A DNA stretch of 64,000 nt. Origin: a bacterium. GTDB taxonomy: Bacteria > Campylobacterota > Campylobacteria > Campylobacterales > Sulfurimonadaceae. The stretch spans positions 62,001-126,000 of the forward strand of contig JAHJGM010000011.1 in NCBI GenBank assembly GCA_018824305.1, given 5' to 3'. Shown piece after piece: positions 16,598-25,860 of this stretch (position 1 is its first letter; each line of letters opens with the position of its first letter). The notes below the pieces were generated by a model. It did no database searches. It had not been told where the DNA came from and saw nothing but the letters and a program-made list of their open reading frames with translations. A program made the translations under genes and the position numbers.

Positions 16598-18721
16598 GTG
16601 AAACTTCAAACTGATCGTACTGCTTATAGATTTTCTCTCATTCTATTGACACTCCTTGGTCTTACAAATCTAGATGCCAAAATGGATGACATTCTAGCTT
16701 CTATCTCCAATGACATGGAAAATTTCAACCAAGTCGCGACTATAACAAAGCAAAATGAGAAATACCAACCCTATATCATCTCTGTCTTTCAAGGAAAAGA
16801 GCTTGAAAAACTCGGTGTTTCCAACCTTAAGGGTGCCTTGGAACTCGTTCCCGGTATCGACATGGCAACGGATAATTTCAATAACCAGACACCGATCTTT
16901 AGAGGTTCGAACTCTCTTGCATACGGACAGACAAAACTTTTCATAGATAATGTAGTCGTAAACAACCTCTTTTTTGATGCGTACTCGGAATATCTCGGGA
17001 TGCCTATAGAGATGATCAAAAGGATCGAGGTCGTCAGAGGTCCCGGTAGTAAGACTAACGGAGTCAACGCGTATGCAGGTTCCATCAATGTCATCACTTA
17101 TGCAGAAGATTTTAAAGGGTTCGAGTCGAGTGATGAGCTTGTCTTTAAATACGGCTCATACGACTACAGGATGGCAGGATTCTTAAAAACTTTCAAACAA
17201 GATGATCTGAAAGTCTTTATAGATTTTTATTACCAACAAGATGACAAAAAACTGCCTGCGGGGATCGATGGATATTCCCAAGGGTCTATGAGTATCACAG
17301 GTCTTTATGACAATACCGGTCTGGCTCAAACCGGCGATGCTCCGGTATGGTTAAAAGACTACTCCCTTAGCGTCAACCTGACATATAAAGACTTTACTTT
17401 AAAAGCAAGGGCGCTTGATCATTCACAGGGGAGTGCTTACGGTATCAACCTTTCGTTGCCCGAACATTATGACCGCTTAAAACTGCCGAGTTACTATCTT
17501 GATCTAGGCTACGACAAAAACATCGATGACTACGAAGTCGATATCAAAGCCGGGGTAAAATACGGCTCATTTGATTCTAAAGCCAAACTTGCACCTGATG
17601 GTTTACAATTTATGGATTATGAACAGTACCTCAATGGCGGCGGTATCACTAATGTCAGTTTTCCAAACGGGATATACGGAGAACATCTAGCCGTACAAAG
17701 AACACTGTACCAATCCTCTTACGTAAAATATAACGGAATCGACCGACACGTTATCACGACCGGCTATCGTTTGATAAAAGAGGAGACTATAGATATGGTT
17801 TCAAAACTCTCTAACTGGACGACGGGCGACGCTGCACTTGTAGATTATACGACTAGATTACCGTTTTTTGATAAAGATGCCAAACGTGATATCGAGATAT
17901 TCTCTTTGCAAGACGAGTTTCAATACAGCGACGACCTGAGTTTCATTTATGGTTTCAATTATGAGCAGACATCATACAAAGATGCCGGTTTTGAGCCAAG
18001 GATCTCTATGGTCTATCAACAAGATCCGCAGAACATCTACAAAGCTATTTATAGCCGTGCGCATAGAAATCCTTCATGGCAAGAGATGTTTACGATGAAT
18101 AACGCAGCCAGAGTCGGAAGCACTGATCTGGAACCTGAAAAAGTGGATGCATTTGAAGCCGCATATATCAGAAAACTCTCAAGTGATTCGTATTTACAGA
18201 CAAATCTTTTCTACCTTCTGAATAAAAATCAGATATATAACACTGCAACGGATCCTATATATAGAAATGTTCTAGACACGGTTATCTACGGTCTGGAAGT
18301 CGAATACAAAGGAAATATCTTTCCTGTTGATACCCTATATCTCAACTACTCCTATGTAACAGGTTCATCTTATGTCAAAAGCACCGGAGTAAGAGACAAC
18401 TCACTGCCAAATATTTCACACCATCTGGCAAAAGGATATTATATCTATAATCTCTATGACAATCTATCGCTAAGCGGTGTTGCAAAATATGTCAGTTCAA
18501 AAGATAGAGTATCCACTGATACTCGTAACAAAGTGCCTGCATACGCTACTTTGGACGGTACGCTCAGTTACAAGAACCTGAAGTACGACTACAAGCTGAT
18601 GTTAAGCGTAAAAAACATATTTGACGCCAAAGTCATATATGCATCTCCTATAAATACTTATGTGGACGATTATGTGCAAGAGCGCAGAAACTTCATCATA
18701 ACGTTAATGAAGGAGTTTTAA
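16598..18721 (+). CDS. TonB-dependent outer membrane receptor
   Basis: A roughly 707-residue outer membrane receptor. It has a signal peptide (FSLILLTLLGLTNLDAK), a plug domain (residues about 50-160: ISVFQGKELEKLGV, ALELVPGI, IKRIEVVRGPGS, GSINVITY) and a 22-strand barrel ending in aromatic FIITLMKEF. The GTG at 16598 is chosen because AGAGGAAA lies just upstream. The preceding in-frame GTG at 16583 overlaps that site. The next gene starts one base after the stop, and a GGDEF-EAL gene follows. The receptor may therefore feed a sensing circuit rather than only iron uptake. The ligand is unknown. Confidence 0.9.
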   Translation: MKLQTDRTAYRFSLILLTLLGLTNLDAKMDDILASISNDMENFNQVATITKQNEKYQPYIISVFQGKELEKLGVSNLKGALELVPGIDMATDNFNNQTPIFRGSNSLAYGQTKLFIDNVVVNNLFFDAYSEYLGMPIEMIKRIEVVRGPGSKTNGVNAYAGSINVITYAEDFKGFESSDELVFKYGSYDYRMAGFLKTFKQDDLKVFIDFYYQQDDKKLPAGIDGYSQGSMSITGLYDNTGLAQTGDAPVWLKDYSLSVNLTYKDFTLKARALDHSQGSAYGINLSLPEHYDRLKLPSYYLDLGYDKNIDDYEVDIKAGVKYGSFDSKAKLAPDGLQFMDYEQYLNGGGITNVSFPNGIYGEHLAVQRTLYQSSYVKYNGIDRHVITTGYRLIKEETIDMVSKLSNWTTGDAALVDYTTRLPFFDKDAKRDIEIFSLQDEFQYSDDLSFIYGFNYEQTSYKDAGFEPRISMVYQQDPQNIYKAIYSRAHRNPSWQEMFTMNNAARVGSTDLEPEKVDAFEAAYIRKLSSDSYLQTNLFYLLNKNQIYNTATDPIYRNVLDTVIYGLEVEYKGNIFPVDTLYLNYSYVTGSSYVKSTGVRDNSLPNISHHLAKGYYIYNLYDNLSLSGVAKYVSSKDRVSTDTRNKVPAYATLDGTLSYKNLKYDYKLMLSVKNIFDAKVIYASPINTYVDDYVQERRNFIITLMKEF

Positions 18722-19351
18722 ATGAAAAAAATAATCCTCCTATATTTAACACTTGTAAGTTTGGCTTTTGGATACAGCTATGACGATGTCTTGCTCAAAG
18801 CGCAGGCTTCCATATTTCCTAAGATCATACTCTTGGATAAAAAAATCGAAAATAAACTAGTAGAGGGAAAAATAGTCTATACGATCGTCTACGATAAAAA
18901 CGATTATTATACTGCTTTAGATATAAGCAAGTATATTGAAGAAAAATATCACGGTCATTTAGGTCAATACGAATACACTGTCAATCTTGTAGAGTTTTCA
19001 AAGTTATCCGATGCAACGGAAGCCTCTGCGTTTTATGTGCTGAATCTGGATAAATACACCGATAAGATCGCCGAAATGGCTAAAGAGAGAGGAGTCATAT
19101 CTTTTTCATACGATATCAACAACCTTAATCAGGGGATCATGTTTTCATTGGTCATAGAAAAATCGACGGTCATCTATCTTGAAAAAGAGACTTTGTTTAC
19201 CCAAAAAATAGATTTTGTCGATGCATTGTTACAAATCGTTAAATTTACGGACAAAAATACTGCTTTAAACAAAATAAAAAACGATAGCCGCTTGGAAAGA
19301 GATCAATGGTATGCTAAAATAATTGCTTATAAAAATCATAATAAAAGCTAA
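18722..19351 (+). CDS. YfiR-like periplasmic protein (DUF4154-like)
   Basis: A 209-residue exported protein with signal peptide MKKIILLYLTLVSLAFGYS. The body has the alternating strand-helix pattern of YfiR (KIILLDKKIENKLVEGKIVYTIVY, ASAFYVLNLD, GVISFSYD, MFSLVIEKSTVIYL). In Pseudomonas, YfiR holds the membrane diguanylate cyclase YfiN in check from the periplasm. The same pairing is seen here: the adjacent downstream gene encodes a membrane GGDEF-EAL protein. Assignment rests on pattern and context more than on identity. Confidence 0.65.
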   Translation: MKKIILLYLTLVSLAFGYSYDDVLLKAQASIFPKIILLDKKIENKLVEGKIVYTIVYDKNDYYTALDISKYIEEKYHGHLGQYEYTVNLVEFSKLSDATEASAFYVLNLDKYTDKIAEMAKERGVISFSYDINNLNQGIMFSLVIEKSTVIYLEKETLFTQKIDFVDALLQIVKFTDKNTALNKIKNDSRLERDQWYAKIIAYKNHNKS

Positions 19352-19360
19352 AGCCATTGA

Positions 19361-21298
19361 ATGAAAAAAAGAATTAAATCTCTTTCTACAAAAATTGTCT
19401 TTTTAATCGCATTGATATCACTTCTCTCTATACTAGTGATATTCAATGTATTTGAAAAGATCAACAAAAAAGCTTTTTATGCCGTAGAGACTGAAAAAGC
19501 CGATCTTGTTTTAAGCACGATAGAACCGCTAATAGCACTCAATATCTATCTTGATATGAACGATAAGATCGAAAGCACAATGCAAAAGCTTATTGAAAAT
19601 CCAAATATATTGGCTGTAAAAGTCTTAAAAAACGGCAACGTGATCGATGAAATAAGATCTAAAGATTACGAGATCAATATAAGCGAATCTTTTACCGTAG
19701 AAAAAGCTATTTTTCAGCCCAACTCAAAAAATGAGATCGGTACATTGGTCCTTGTGTATTCGGCAAAAAACTACAAAGAGCTTGTACAAAGATATACGAT
19801 CTTGCTTATTGAGATATTTATAGGATTTACCATCTTCTATCTGTTTTTCAGTTTGTATGTCAAATACCTTCTCTCTCCTCTTAAGATAATCGCGAACTCT
19901 CTGAGAAACTACTCTCCAAATAAAGAGGTGACGATCCCCTTTATACAAGCGAATAATGAGATCGGGCTTATCTCCGAAACACTGATAAATATGCAAAAAA
20001 GAATATTGCAATATGCAAAAAAGCAGGAAAATATCAACCATTATCTCGAAGAAAAAGTCAGTGAAAAAACACTTGAACTACGCAAGCAGCTTTATACGAA
20101 CAGCTTGACAGGATTACCCAACAGACTCAGCCTGCTGCATGATATCAACGGTTTTCACGACGGGGCACTTCTTATCATCAATATAGATGACTTTAAAGAG
20201 ATAAACGATCTGTTCGGTCAGATAGCAGGAGATAGGATTTTGATCTCATTCGCGCGTGCGCTGGACAATATATTTGCAAAAGAGGATGATATTACGCTGA
20301 TGCATCTCTCAGGTGATGAATTTGCTCTGTTTTTTATGAAAAAACCTTTGTTGGACGACTTTATACATATTGCAAAAAAATTGATAGATGATGTTGAGGG
20401 AATGATCTTCAATTATGAAAGCAATGAACTATCCATACGCATCACGATCGGGGGAGCATTTCAACTGGAAGAGGCTTTGGAAAAAGCGGATATCGCTTTA
20501 AAATCAGCGAAAAAACAAAAGAAATCGTTTCTTCTGTACGATGAAAAGCTCAACGTAGAAAAGCAGTACAAAGAAAATATCGAGTGGATCAAAAAACTCA
20601 ACAAAGCCATCGAAGAAAATAAAATAGTTCCATATTTTCAGCCCATCTTTGACACGGTGTCAAATAAGATCGTAAGCAGCGAATGTTTGATCCGACTCAT
20701 CGACAATGAAAATAACGTCATCTCTCCGTATCAGTTTTTGACGATTGCAAAAAGAAGCAAGCTTTATAGCAAATTGACAAGAATAATGATCAAAAAAAGC
20801 TGTGAGTATTTTGAGCATATAGATTGTGACTTTTCGGTAAATCTGTCGGTCGAAGATATTATGGATGAAGAGACTATCAGATTTATTAAAGAGAGTATCA
20901 AAAAATACGATGTCAGCAAAAAAATAGTATTTGAGATACTAGAGACTGAAGGCATAGAAAACTATCAGGAGGTCTCTTCATTCATAGATGAGATGAAAGC
21001 TATCGGATGCAGGATAGCCATAGATGACTTTGGTTCCGGATATTCAAATTTCGAGTATCTTCTGCGTCTGAATATCGACTATATCAAAATAGACGGTTCA
21101 CTGATAAAAAATCTTGATACAGATACGAATGCACAGATGATCGTAGAGACCATCGTGGATTTTGCAAAAAAACTAAAAGTCCTTACCGTTGCCGAATATG
21201 TCCATAACGAAGCAGTCAACCAAAAGGTCAAAGAGCTCAAGATCGACCGCACACAAGGTTTCCTTTTAGGAGAACCTAAAGAACAGCTTACCTTATAG
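19361..21298 (+). CDS. Membrane GGDEF-EAL protein (c-di-GMP turnover)
   Basis: A 645-residue protein. A transmembrane helix (residues 12-30), a periplasmic sensor (31-145), a second helix (148-172) and a HAMP-like linker with coiled coil lead to a GGDEF domain and an EAL domain. The GGDEF site reads SGDEF and lacks an obvious RxxD inhibitory site, so cyclase activity is uncertain. The EAL domain keeps the catalytic set: ECLIRL, NLSVED, EILETE, DDFGSGYSNF, YIKIDGSL, VAEYV and QGFLLGEP. This predicts a functional phosphodiesterase. It is co-transcribed with the TonB receptor and YfiR-like protein. Confidence 0.88.
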   Translation: MKKRIKSLSTKIVFLIALISLLSILVIFNVFEKINKKAFYAVETEKADLVLSTIEPLIALNIYLDMNDKIESTMQKLIENPNILAVKVLKNGNVIDEIRSKDYEINISESFTVEKAIFQPNSKNEIGTLVLVYSAKNYKELVQRYTILLIEIFIGFTIFYLFFSLYVKYLLSPLKIIANSLRNYSPNKEVTIPFIQANNEIGLISETLINMQKRILQYAKKQENINHYLEEKVSEKTLELRKQLYTNSLTGLPNRLSLLHDINGFHDGALLIINIDDFKEINDLFGQIAGDRILISFARALDNIFAKEDDITLMHLSGDEFALFFMKKPLLDDFIHIAKKLIDDVEGMIFNYESNELSIRITIGGAFQLEEALEKADIALKSAKKQKKSFLLYDEKLNVEKQYKENIEWIKKLNKAIEENKIVPYFQPIFDTVSNKIVSSECLIRLIDNENNVISPYQFLTIAKRSKLYSKLTRIMIKKSCEYFEHIDCDFSVNLSVEDIMDEETIRFIKESIKKYDVSKKIVFEILETEGIENYQEVSSFIDEMKAIGCRIAIDDFGSGYSNFEYLLRLNIDYIKIDGSLIKNLDTDTNAQMIVETIVDFAKKLKVLTVAEYVHNEAVNQKVKELKIDRTQGFLLGEPKEQLTL

Positions 21299-21856
21299 TT
21301 TTAACGCCTTTGAAGTATCGTAGGCAAGCTCATAATAGTTGTTATTGTTAAAAGAGAACTCCTTTACTACTTCCAAGCCGATCTTTCTTGTATGAGCCTC
21401 AAAAGAGCGCGGATTTATCTTGTTGATAAAAGTGACCAATATCGGGTATTTCTTGCTCATCTGCTCTCTTGCAAAATCAAATATCGCCTCAAGTACTCCG
21501 CTTCCTCTCACACTTTTATCTACGCATACAGGTCCATACTGGTAGGAGTTGTCAATACTTAGTTTTTTGCCTGCATACTCGATGTTGTGCAGATCTTCTA
21601 TCATAAAAGCAAATATGGGCCAAGCAGACCAAAACTGCCATGAAGCCGACATGACATAGGCTACGACTTCATCATCTTTTAAAGCGATGAACAAGCCCTG
21701 CTCTTTTTCTATCAGTTCTTTCAACTGCTCTTTGGTAAAAGCGGTCGTGACAAATCCGTCCTTTTTGTCTTCCTCTTTTATGGAGTCTATCTGATACTTG
21801 AAATGGAGTTTTAAGACCTTGTCTATATCTCCGATTTCAGCTATTTTGAGTTTCAT
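21293..21856 (-). CDS. GNAT-family N-acetyltransferase
   Basis: A 187-residue GNAT protein with the acetyl-CoA motif A region YGPVCVDKSVRGSGVLEAIFDFA and the later motif INPRSFEAHTRKIGLEVV. The substrate is unknown. Its start overlaps the end of the Ada-like gene by 20 bases, so the two are probably co-expressed. It is convergent with the GGDEF-EAL gene, with six bases of overlap. Confidence 0.85.
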   Translation of the reverse strand: MKLKIAEIGDIDKVLKLHFKYQIDSIKEEDKKDGFVTTAFTKEQLKELIEKEQGLFIALKDDEVVAYVMSASWQFWSAWPIFAFMIEDLHNIEYAGKKLSIDNSYQYGPVCVDKSVRGSGVLEAIFDFAREQMSKKYPILVTFINKINPRSFEAHTRKIGLEVVKEFSFNNNNYYELAYDTSKALKL

Positions 21857-22700
21857 CTTCTCTATCCTTGTTTATTGATTCGTAAGCTATAAGTATCTTT
21901 TTGCGTTCTATGCCCCATCTGTATCCGCTCATCGCCCCGCTTTTTGCGATGACTCTGTGACACGGGATAAGATAGCCGATGTGGTTCTTTCCTATGGCAC
22001 TCGCCACGGCTCGAACTGATTTTGGCGTATCAAGAAAATTTGCCATATCTTGATACGTCGCGACTACACCGTTTGGCAGATTTAAAAGCGCTTTCCAGAC
22101 ATTGACCTGAAAGTTCGTGCCTTTGACGAGGAGGTTGTATTTTTGGTTTTTAATGAAGATGTTTTCCAGATATTCTCTCGCTTTTCTATCATCATGCACT
22201 AAAGAAGCATTTTCCCACAACTCTTTAAACCGCTTAAATATCTCCTCTTTGTTGTTATCGATAAATCCCAGATAACAGATACCTTTCTCCGTATATGCAA
22301 TCAAAGCCTCACCGAAAGGAGTCCCTCCGTAACCATAGGTGATGAGAACATCTTTACCCTTTTCTCTCCACTCTTTTGGTGTCACGCCGATAAGATTTAC
22401 AAAGAGTTCATGCAGTCTGCTTGAGCTTGAGAGTCCTATATCCAGACTGCTGTCCAAGATGGACTTTGATTCTTTGATATGCTCTTTTGCATAGTTGAGG
22501 GTAACGGAGTGCAGAAACTGTTTTGGAGTCACACCCACATACTCTTTAAAGACGCGGATGAAGTGGAACTTGCTCATACCTATGTTTTTGGCGATCTCAT
22601 CGATGGAGGGCTGCTCTTTAAAATTATCGTCGATGTAGCGGATAGCTTTTTCGATCTGTTTATAATTATCTGATAAATCGGAATTTGACAAAGGGTTCAT
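21837..22700 (-). CDS. Ada-like AraC regulator with methylated-DNA cysteine methyltransferase domain
   Basis: A 287-residue fusion. Residues 14-115 form an AraC-type DNA-binding domain (SIDEIAKNIGMSKFHFIRVFKEYVGVTPK). Residues 120-275 form an Ogt/Ada methyltransferase with the acceptor C247 in IPCHRV, followed by SGYRWG. The N-terminal zinc/methyl-phosphotriester domain of Escherichia coli Ada is absent, so direct sensing of phosphotriesters is not expected. It repairs O6-methylguanine and may regulate itself. Confidence 0.9.
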   Translation of the reverse strand: MNPLSNSDLSDNYKQIEKAIRYIDDNFKEQPSIDEIAKNIGMSKFHFIRVFKEYVGVTPKQFLHSVTLNYAKEHIKESKSILDSSLDIGLSSSSRLHELFVNLIGVTPKEWREKGKDVLITYGYGGTPFGEALIAYTEKGICYLGFIDNNKEEIFKRFKELWENASLVHDDRKAREYLENIFIKNQKYNLLVKGTNFQVNVWKALLNLPNGVVATYQDMANFLDTPKSVRAVASAIGKNHIGYLIPCHRVIAKSGAMSGYRWGIERKKILIAYESINKDREDETQNS

Positions 22701-22775
22701 CTATAGACCTCAGAAATTTTGTAAAAGTATAGCTCGTTAAAAAAGATAGTGCAATCCAAAAATTGCTATGAAGTT

Positions 22776-23498
22776 TTATTTTTCTACTCTGTTTAGACCG
22801 GCTTCATCCATTTGATCCAAATTGCTGTTTTCAAATAACGGTGTATGGATCAGATGCATCCCAAAATCAAATATTTTGACTATTTTCACAGTAGCATTTT
22901 TTAATCTCATATCAAAAAGATGTCCGCCATGCTTTTTATCTTTATCTATAAAATGAAAATGAAATCCCGGTACATTTATGGTGTTCATATATTTTGGAAA
23001 CCAAAACCCGACCATTGAACCCTCTATATCTTCAAAAGAAAATTTTGTCTGCACCTCAGATATCGTCTCGCTCAGTGGTCGATGTGTTTTGGGCTGAGGA
23101 TGTTCTGAGCGCAGCTCTACATTTTCAAATGCACCCTCTACCAAAATCGCATAAATGATGTTTCTGGACTCAAATCTCTTCTGTATATCCTCTTCAAAAG
23201 ATACAATATCATCATATGAGCCGATGCTGTGTTCATCGTAGCCTCGAAAATGGGTTATGACGGCAAATGGGGTTTTCATCTCTCCGTTTATCAATCTGGC
23301 GTTACCATCGGCATCGATTCTGTAAAACCGACCCTCTAGTGCGATCATCTCACCGTTGACTTCATCAAAGGTGCCCAAACCGAAGTCTCCGTAATGGGTC
23401 AGCTCATCAAAAAACATGTCCCCCTCATAGACACCCCTTAACAGCGAATTGATCGTCCCCACTTGATAAAGCATATTTCTGTGTTTGACGTTTTTCAT
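22776..23498 (-). CDS. budA: Alpha-acetolactate decarboxylase
   Basis: A 240-residue enzyme matching BudA/AlsD along its length: HYGDFGLGTFDEVNGEMIALEG, the zinc motif GFHFHFIDKDKKHGGH and the conserved ELRSEHPQ region. It converts acetolactate to acetoin. No acetolactate synthase or butanediol dehydrogenase is adjacent, so it may act on acetolactate from valine biosynthesis. It is followed on the same strand upstream by a DsrE-family gene. It is not a typical gene of this phylum. Confidence 0.93.
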   Translation of the reverse strand: MKNVKHRNMLYQVGTINSLLRGVYEGDMFFDELTHYGDFGLGTFDEVNGEMIALEGRFYRIDADGNARLINGEMKTPFAVITHFRGYDEHSIGSYDDIVSFEEDIQKRFESRNIIYAILVEGAFENVELRSEHPQPKTHRPLSETISEVQTKFSFEDIEGSMVGFWFPKYMNTINVPGFHFHFIDKDKKHGGHLFDMRLKNATVKIVKIFDFGMHLIHTPLFENSNLDQMDEAGLNRVEK

Positions 23499-23523
23499 AG
23501 ATCATTCCCGCCTTGCTTTTAAT

Positions 23524-23865
23524 TCATATTGTCAAAACTGACCATTCATCACTTTTAAGTGCTTCTGTCAAAAGCTCTCCCGTGTGGTTACATGGTATGC
23601 CGATGGCTTCTAGCGACTCAACGGCTTCATACTCCTGCGCACAGACGATGCAAGAGCTAAACTCCACGCCCTCTTTTTGTATCGCTTGGACTTTCTCGCG
23701 GATACTCTGGTTGTCTCTTGCCTGAGTAATGGAAGCACCCCAAAACATCACATGTACCCGCTCCCAGTAGCCTCTAGGCAACGACACTCCGCCGTAAAGC
23801 AGCGGAAACTTCATAATGCTGTCGGCATTGTCCGTGCTGATGACTATAAGCAGTTTTGTCTTCAT
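23524..23865 (-). CDS. DsrE-family protein
   Basis: A 113-residue DsrE/DsrF-like protein (LLIVISTDNADSIMKFPLLYG, HVMFWGASI, CIVCAQEY, LEAIGIPC). Members relay sulfane sulfur through cysteine. Here cysteines occur in SSCIVC and GIPC, so a sulfur-relay role is possible. A TTACATGTAA palindrome lies in the short region before its start (23878-23887). Confidence 0.8.
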   Translation of the reverse strand: MKTKLLIVISTDNADSIMKFPLLYGGVSLPRGYWERVHVMFWGASITQARDNQSIREKVQAIQKEGVEFSSCIVCAQEYEAVESLEAIGIPCNHTGELLTEALKSDEWSVLTI

Positions 23866-23948
23866 AGTTAATAATCCTTACATGTAAATATTTTTATTAT
23901 ATACTAATCTAAAAAAGATTTTTTTACAATGCAAAAATTATTAACTCA

Positions 23949-25400
23949 TCATTTCCCTTTGACTATTGTATCAAAGCACATACTTCCAGAACTGATGGCG
24001 GGACTGAAACCTCCGGCTAAGACAAACTGCCCTACGAAGTAAAGATTGTCTATCTTGTCCGATCTTATTTTCGGTTTCCTAAAAAACTGTTGCGGAGTCG
24101 GTTTGTATCCGTATGCGGTACCCTTTGGCGTTCTCACATATCTTTGCATCGTTTTTGGAGTGGCTACTTCTGCGTATTCGACGAGTTCTTTGATCTTGGG
24201 GTAGTGTTTCTCTAAGCGCTCTAGCACATGTTCAAGCAGACGCTCTTTTTTTTGTTTGTAAGCCTCTGCATCCAAACTCTCCCAGCTTTGTATCTCATCA
24301 AGTACACACACCGCGCCAAAAGACTTTTCATCAGATGTAAGCCCAGAATCGATTCTTGAATAATCTACAAACACAAAATCTTTGGTCGTCACGTCTTGTT
24401 TTGCCATCGCTTTAAAATCATCTTGGGAACCAAAAGAGTCAAGCAGAAAGTTCGAGTATGCACCATCAGGATAAAGCTCTCGTAAACTCTTGCTAAATCC
24501 AAGATAAACGGTGATGATCGATTCGGCTATCTGTTTTTGTTCTGTAAACTCCATATCAAAGAGTCTGTAGGTATCTTGCGGCGAGATGTCGGAGATGATC
24601 TTGTCTGCTTGTATCGTCACCTCTTCGTTCTTATATCTGTAGGTCACGCTCTCTTTTGTCGCTTTGACGACATCGGCTTTTGTTATGACGTTCCCGCCGT
24701 TACATGTAATGAGAGAAGCGAGATATTCACTCAAGCAGTAACTTCCGCCTTTGATGAACCAGCCTCCTCCTTCGTAGTAGGAGTTTTGCGCTACGGCGTG
24801 CAGTAGGAAACTAAGTGTATCGGGCGTGTCGTTGTAGTACTGAACATTTGTGTTCAAGATGAGTTTGAGTTCTTCATCGTCCATAAAACCGTTCAAAACT
24901 TCTGCGGTGTTTTTATTTTTATATTTGAGGATCGGGTAAAACAGTATGGGAAAAAGCAGATAATCCGACCATTTGAGATCTACCAGTTTTTTATAACATC
25001 CTGCGATATCTCCGATCGCTTGAAAATAATTTTCTATTCCCTTTTGTTCATGCGGAAATCTGCTTTTGAGCGCTGTAATGGCTTCTATTTTACCATCAGG
25101 CATAACAAACTCACCATACTTTGTGCTCACTTTAAAGAACTCATCTGGCTTGACGAACTCTACGTTCTCATACACGCCAAGCCTCTCGAACACCTTTTTT
25201 ATAACGGGACTTGTATAGACTCCATCCATCTCATGAAGCCCCACTTCACATGTAAATCCGCCTTTTCTTTTAAACACCGTAGCGCATCCGCCCACCATGC
25301 CGTGCTGTTCCAAGATCGTAACTCTATATCCCTCTTTTGCCAAAAGCGCTCCCGCGCTCAAACCGCCAAGACCCGCTCCGATAATGACTATATTTTCCAT
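23949..25400 (-). CDS. FAD-dependent oxidoreductase, phytoene desaturase family
   Basis: A 483-residue flavoprotein. The dinucleotide-binding motif VIIGAGLGGLSAGALLAKEGYRV is at residues 4-26, followed by LEQHGMVGGCA. The C-terminal FAD motif is FVGQFVLAGGFSPAISSG. This matches the CrtI/all-trans-retinol saturase group. No carotenoid synthesis genes are adjacent, so the substrate is unknown. The ATG at 25400 overlaps the TGA of the upstream DUF2141 gene by one base, which fixes the start. Confidence 0.85.
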   Translation of the reverse strand: MENIVIIGAGLGGLSAGALLAKEGYRVTILEQHGMVGGCATVFKRKGGFTCEVGLHEMDGVYTSPVIKKVFERLGVYENVEFVKPDEFFKVSTKYGEFVMPDGKIEAITALKSRFPHEQKGIENYFQAIGDIAGCYKKLVDLKWSDYLLFPILFYPILKYKNKNTAEVLNGFMDDEELKLILNTNVQYYNDTPDTLSFLLHAVAQNSYYEGGGWFIKGGSYCLSEYLASLITCNGGNVITKADVVKATKESVTYRYKNEEVTIQADKIISDISPQDTYRLFDMEFTEQKQIAESIITVYLGFSKSLRELYPDGAYSNFLLDSFGSQDDFKAMAKQDVTTKDFVFVDYSRIDSGLTSDEKSFGAVCVLDEIQSWESLDAEAYKQKKERLLEHVLERLEKHYPKIKELVEYAEVATPKTMQRYVRTPKGTAYGYKPTPQQFFRKPKIRSDKIDNLYFVGQFVLAGGFSPAISSGSMCFDTIVKGK

Positions 25401-25801
25401 CAGTAACACACCTTTACATGTAATCGTGTATTGTTTCTGACTTCAAAAACAGCATCATTAAACGTCGGTTCTAATAGCGTATGCGGATTATTAGAAAAAC
25501 CGTATCCCTCTTTTGGAATGCCCAAAAAGTTTTTATCGAGTTTGTGATTGTTATTTTCATCTTGAAACAAAGCGATCGCATATTTTCCATCCGGAATATT
25601 CTCAAACTGCACCTCTACGCTCTTCGCATCTGTTTGAACTATTTGTCGTTTGTAAGTCTCTTCCAATGATGTGAAGTTTTGACTTTTGTCATAAAGACCG
25701 ATATAAATATCCCCTGTTTTTTCAATCCCCTCAACTTTGACATCGACACTTGAGGCAAAAGAGCACGTTGCCATCAAGAAGCACATAAAAACCCTCTTCA
25801 T
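25400..25801 (-). CDS. Secreted DUF2141 protein
   Basis: A 133-residue exported protein with signal peptide MKRVFMCFLMATCSFASS. The family pattern includes GDIYIGLYDKSQNF, IPDGKYAIALFQDENNNHKLDKN and GIPKEGYGFSNN. DUF2141 proteins are periplasmic with unknown function. They often sit next to FAD oxidoreductases, as here. The ATG at 25801 is chosen over one at 25855 because GGAG lies six bases upstream and the signal peptide then starts at Met. Confidence 0.85.
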   Translation of the reverse strand: MKRVFMCFLMATCSFASSVDVKVEGIEKTGDIYIGLYDKSQNFTSLEETYKRQIVQTDAKSVEVQFENIPDGKYAIALFQDENNNHKLDKNFLGIPKEGYGFSNNPHTLLEPTFNDAVFEVRNNTRLHVKVCY

Positions 25802-25860
25802 CAATTCTCCTTTTTTCGGAAATTGTACGGCAAAAGAGAGGTGAATGTCATTCACCTATG

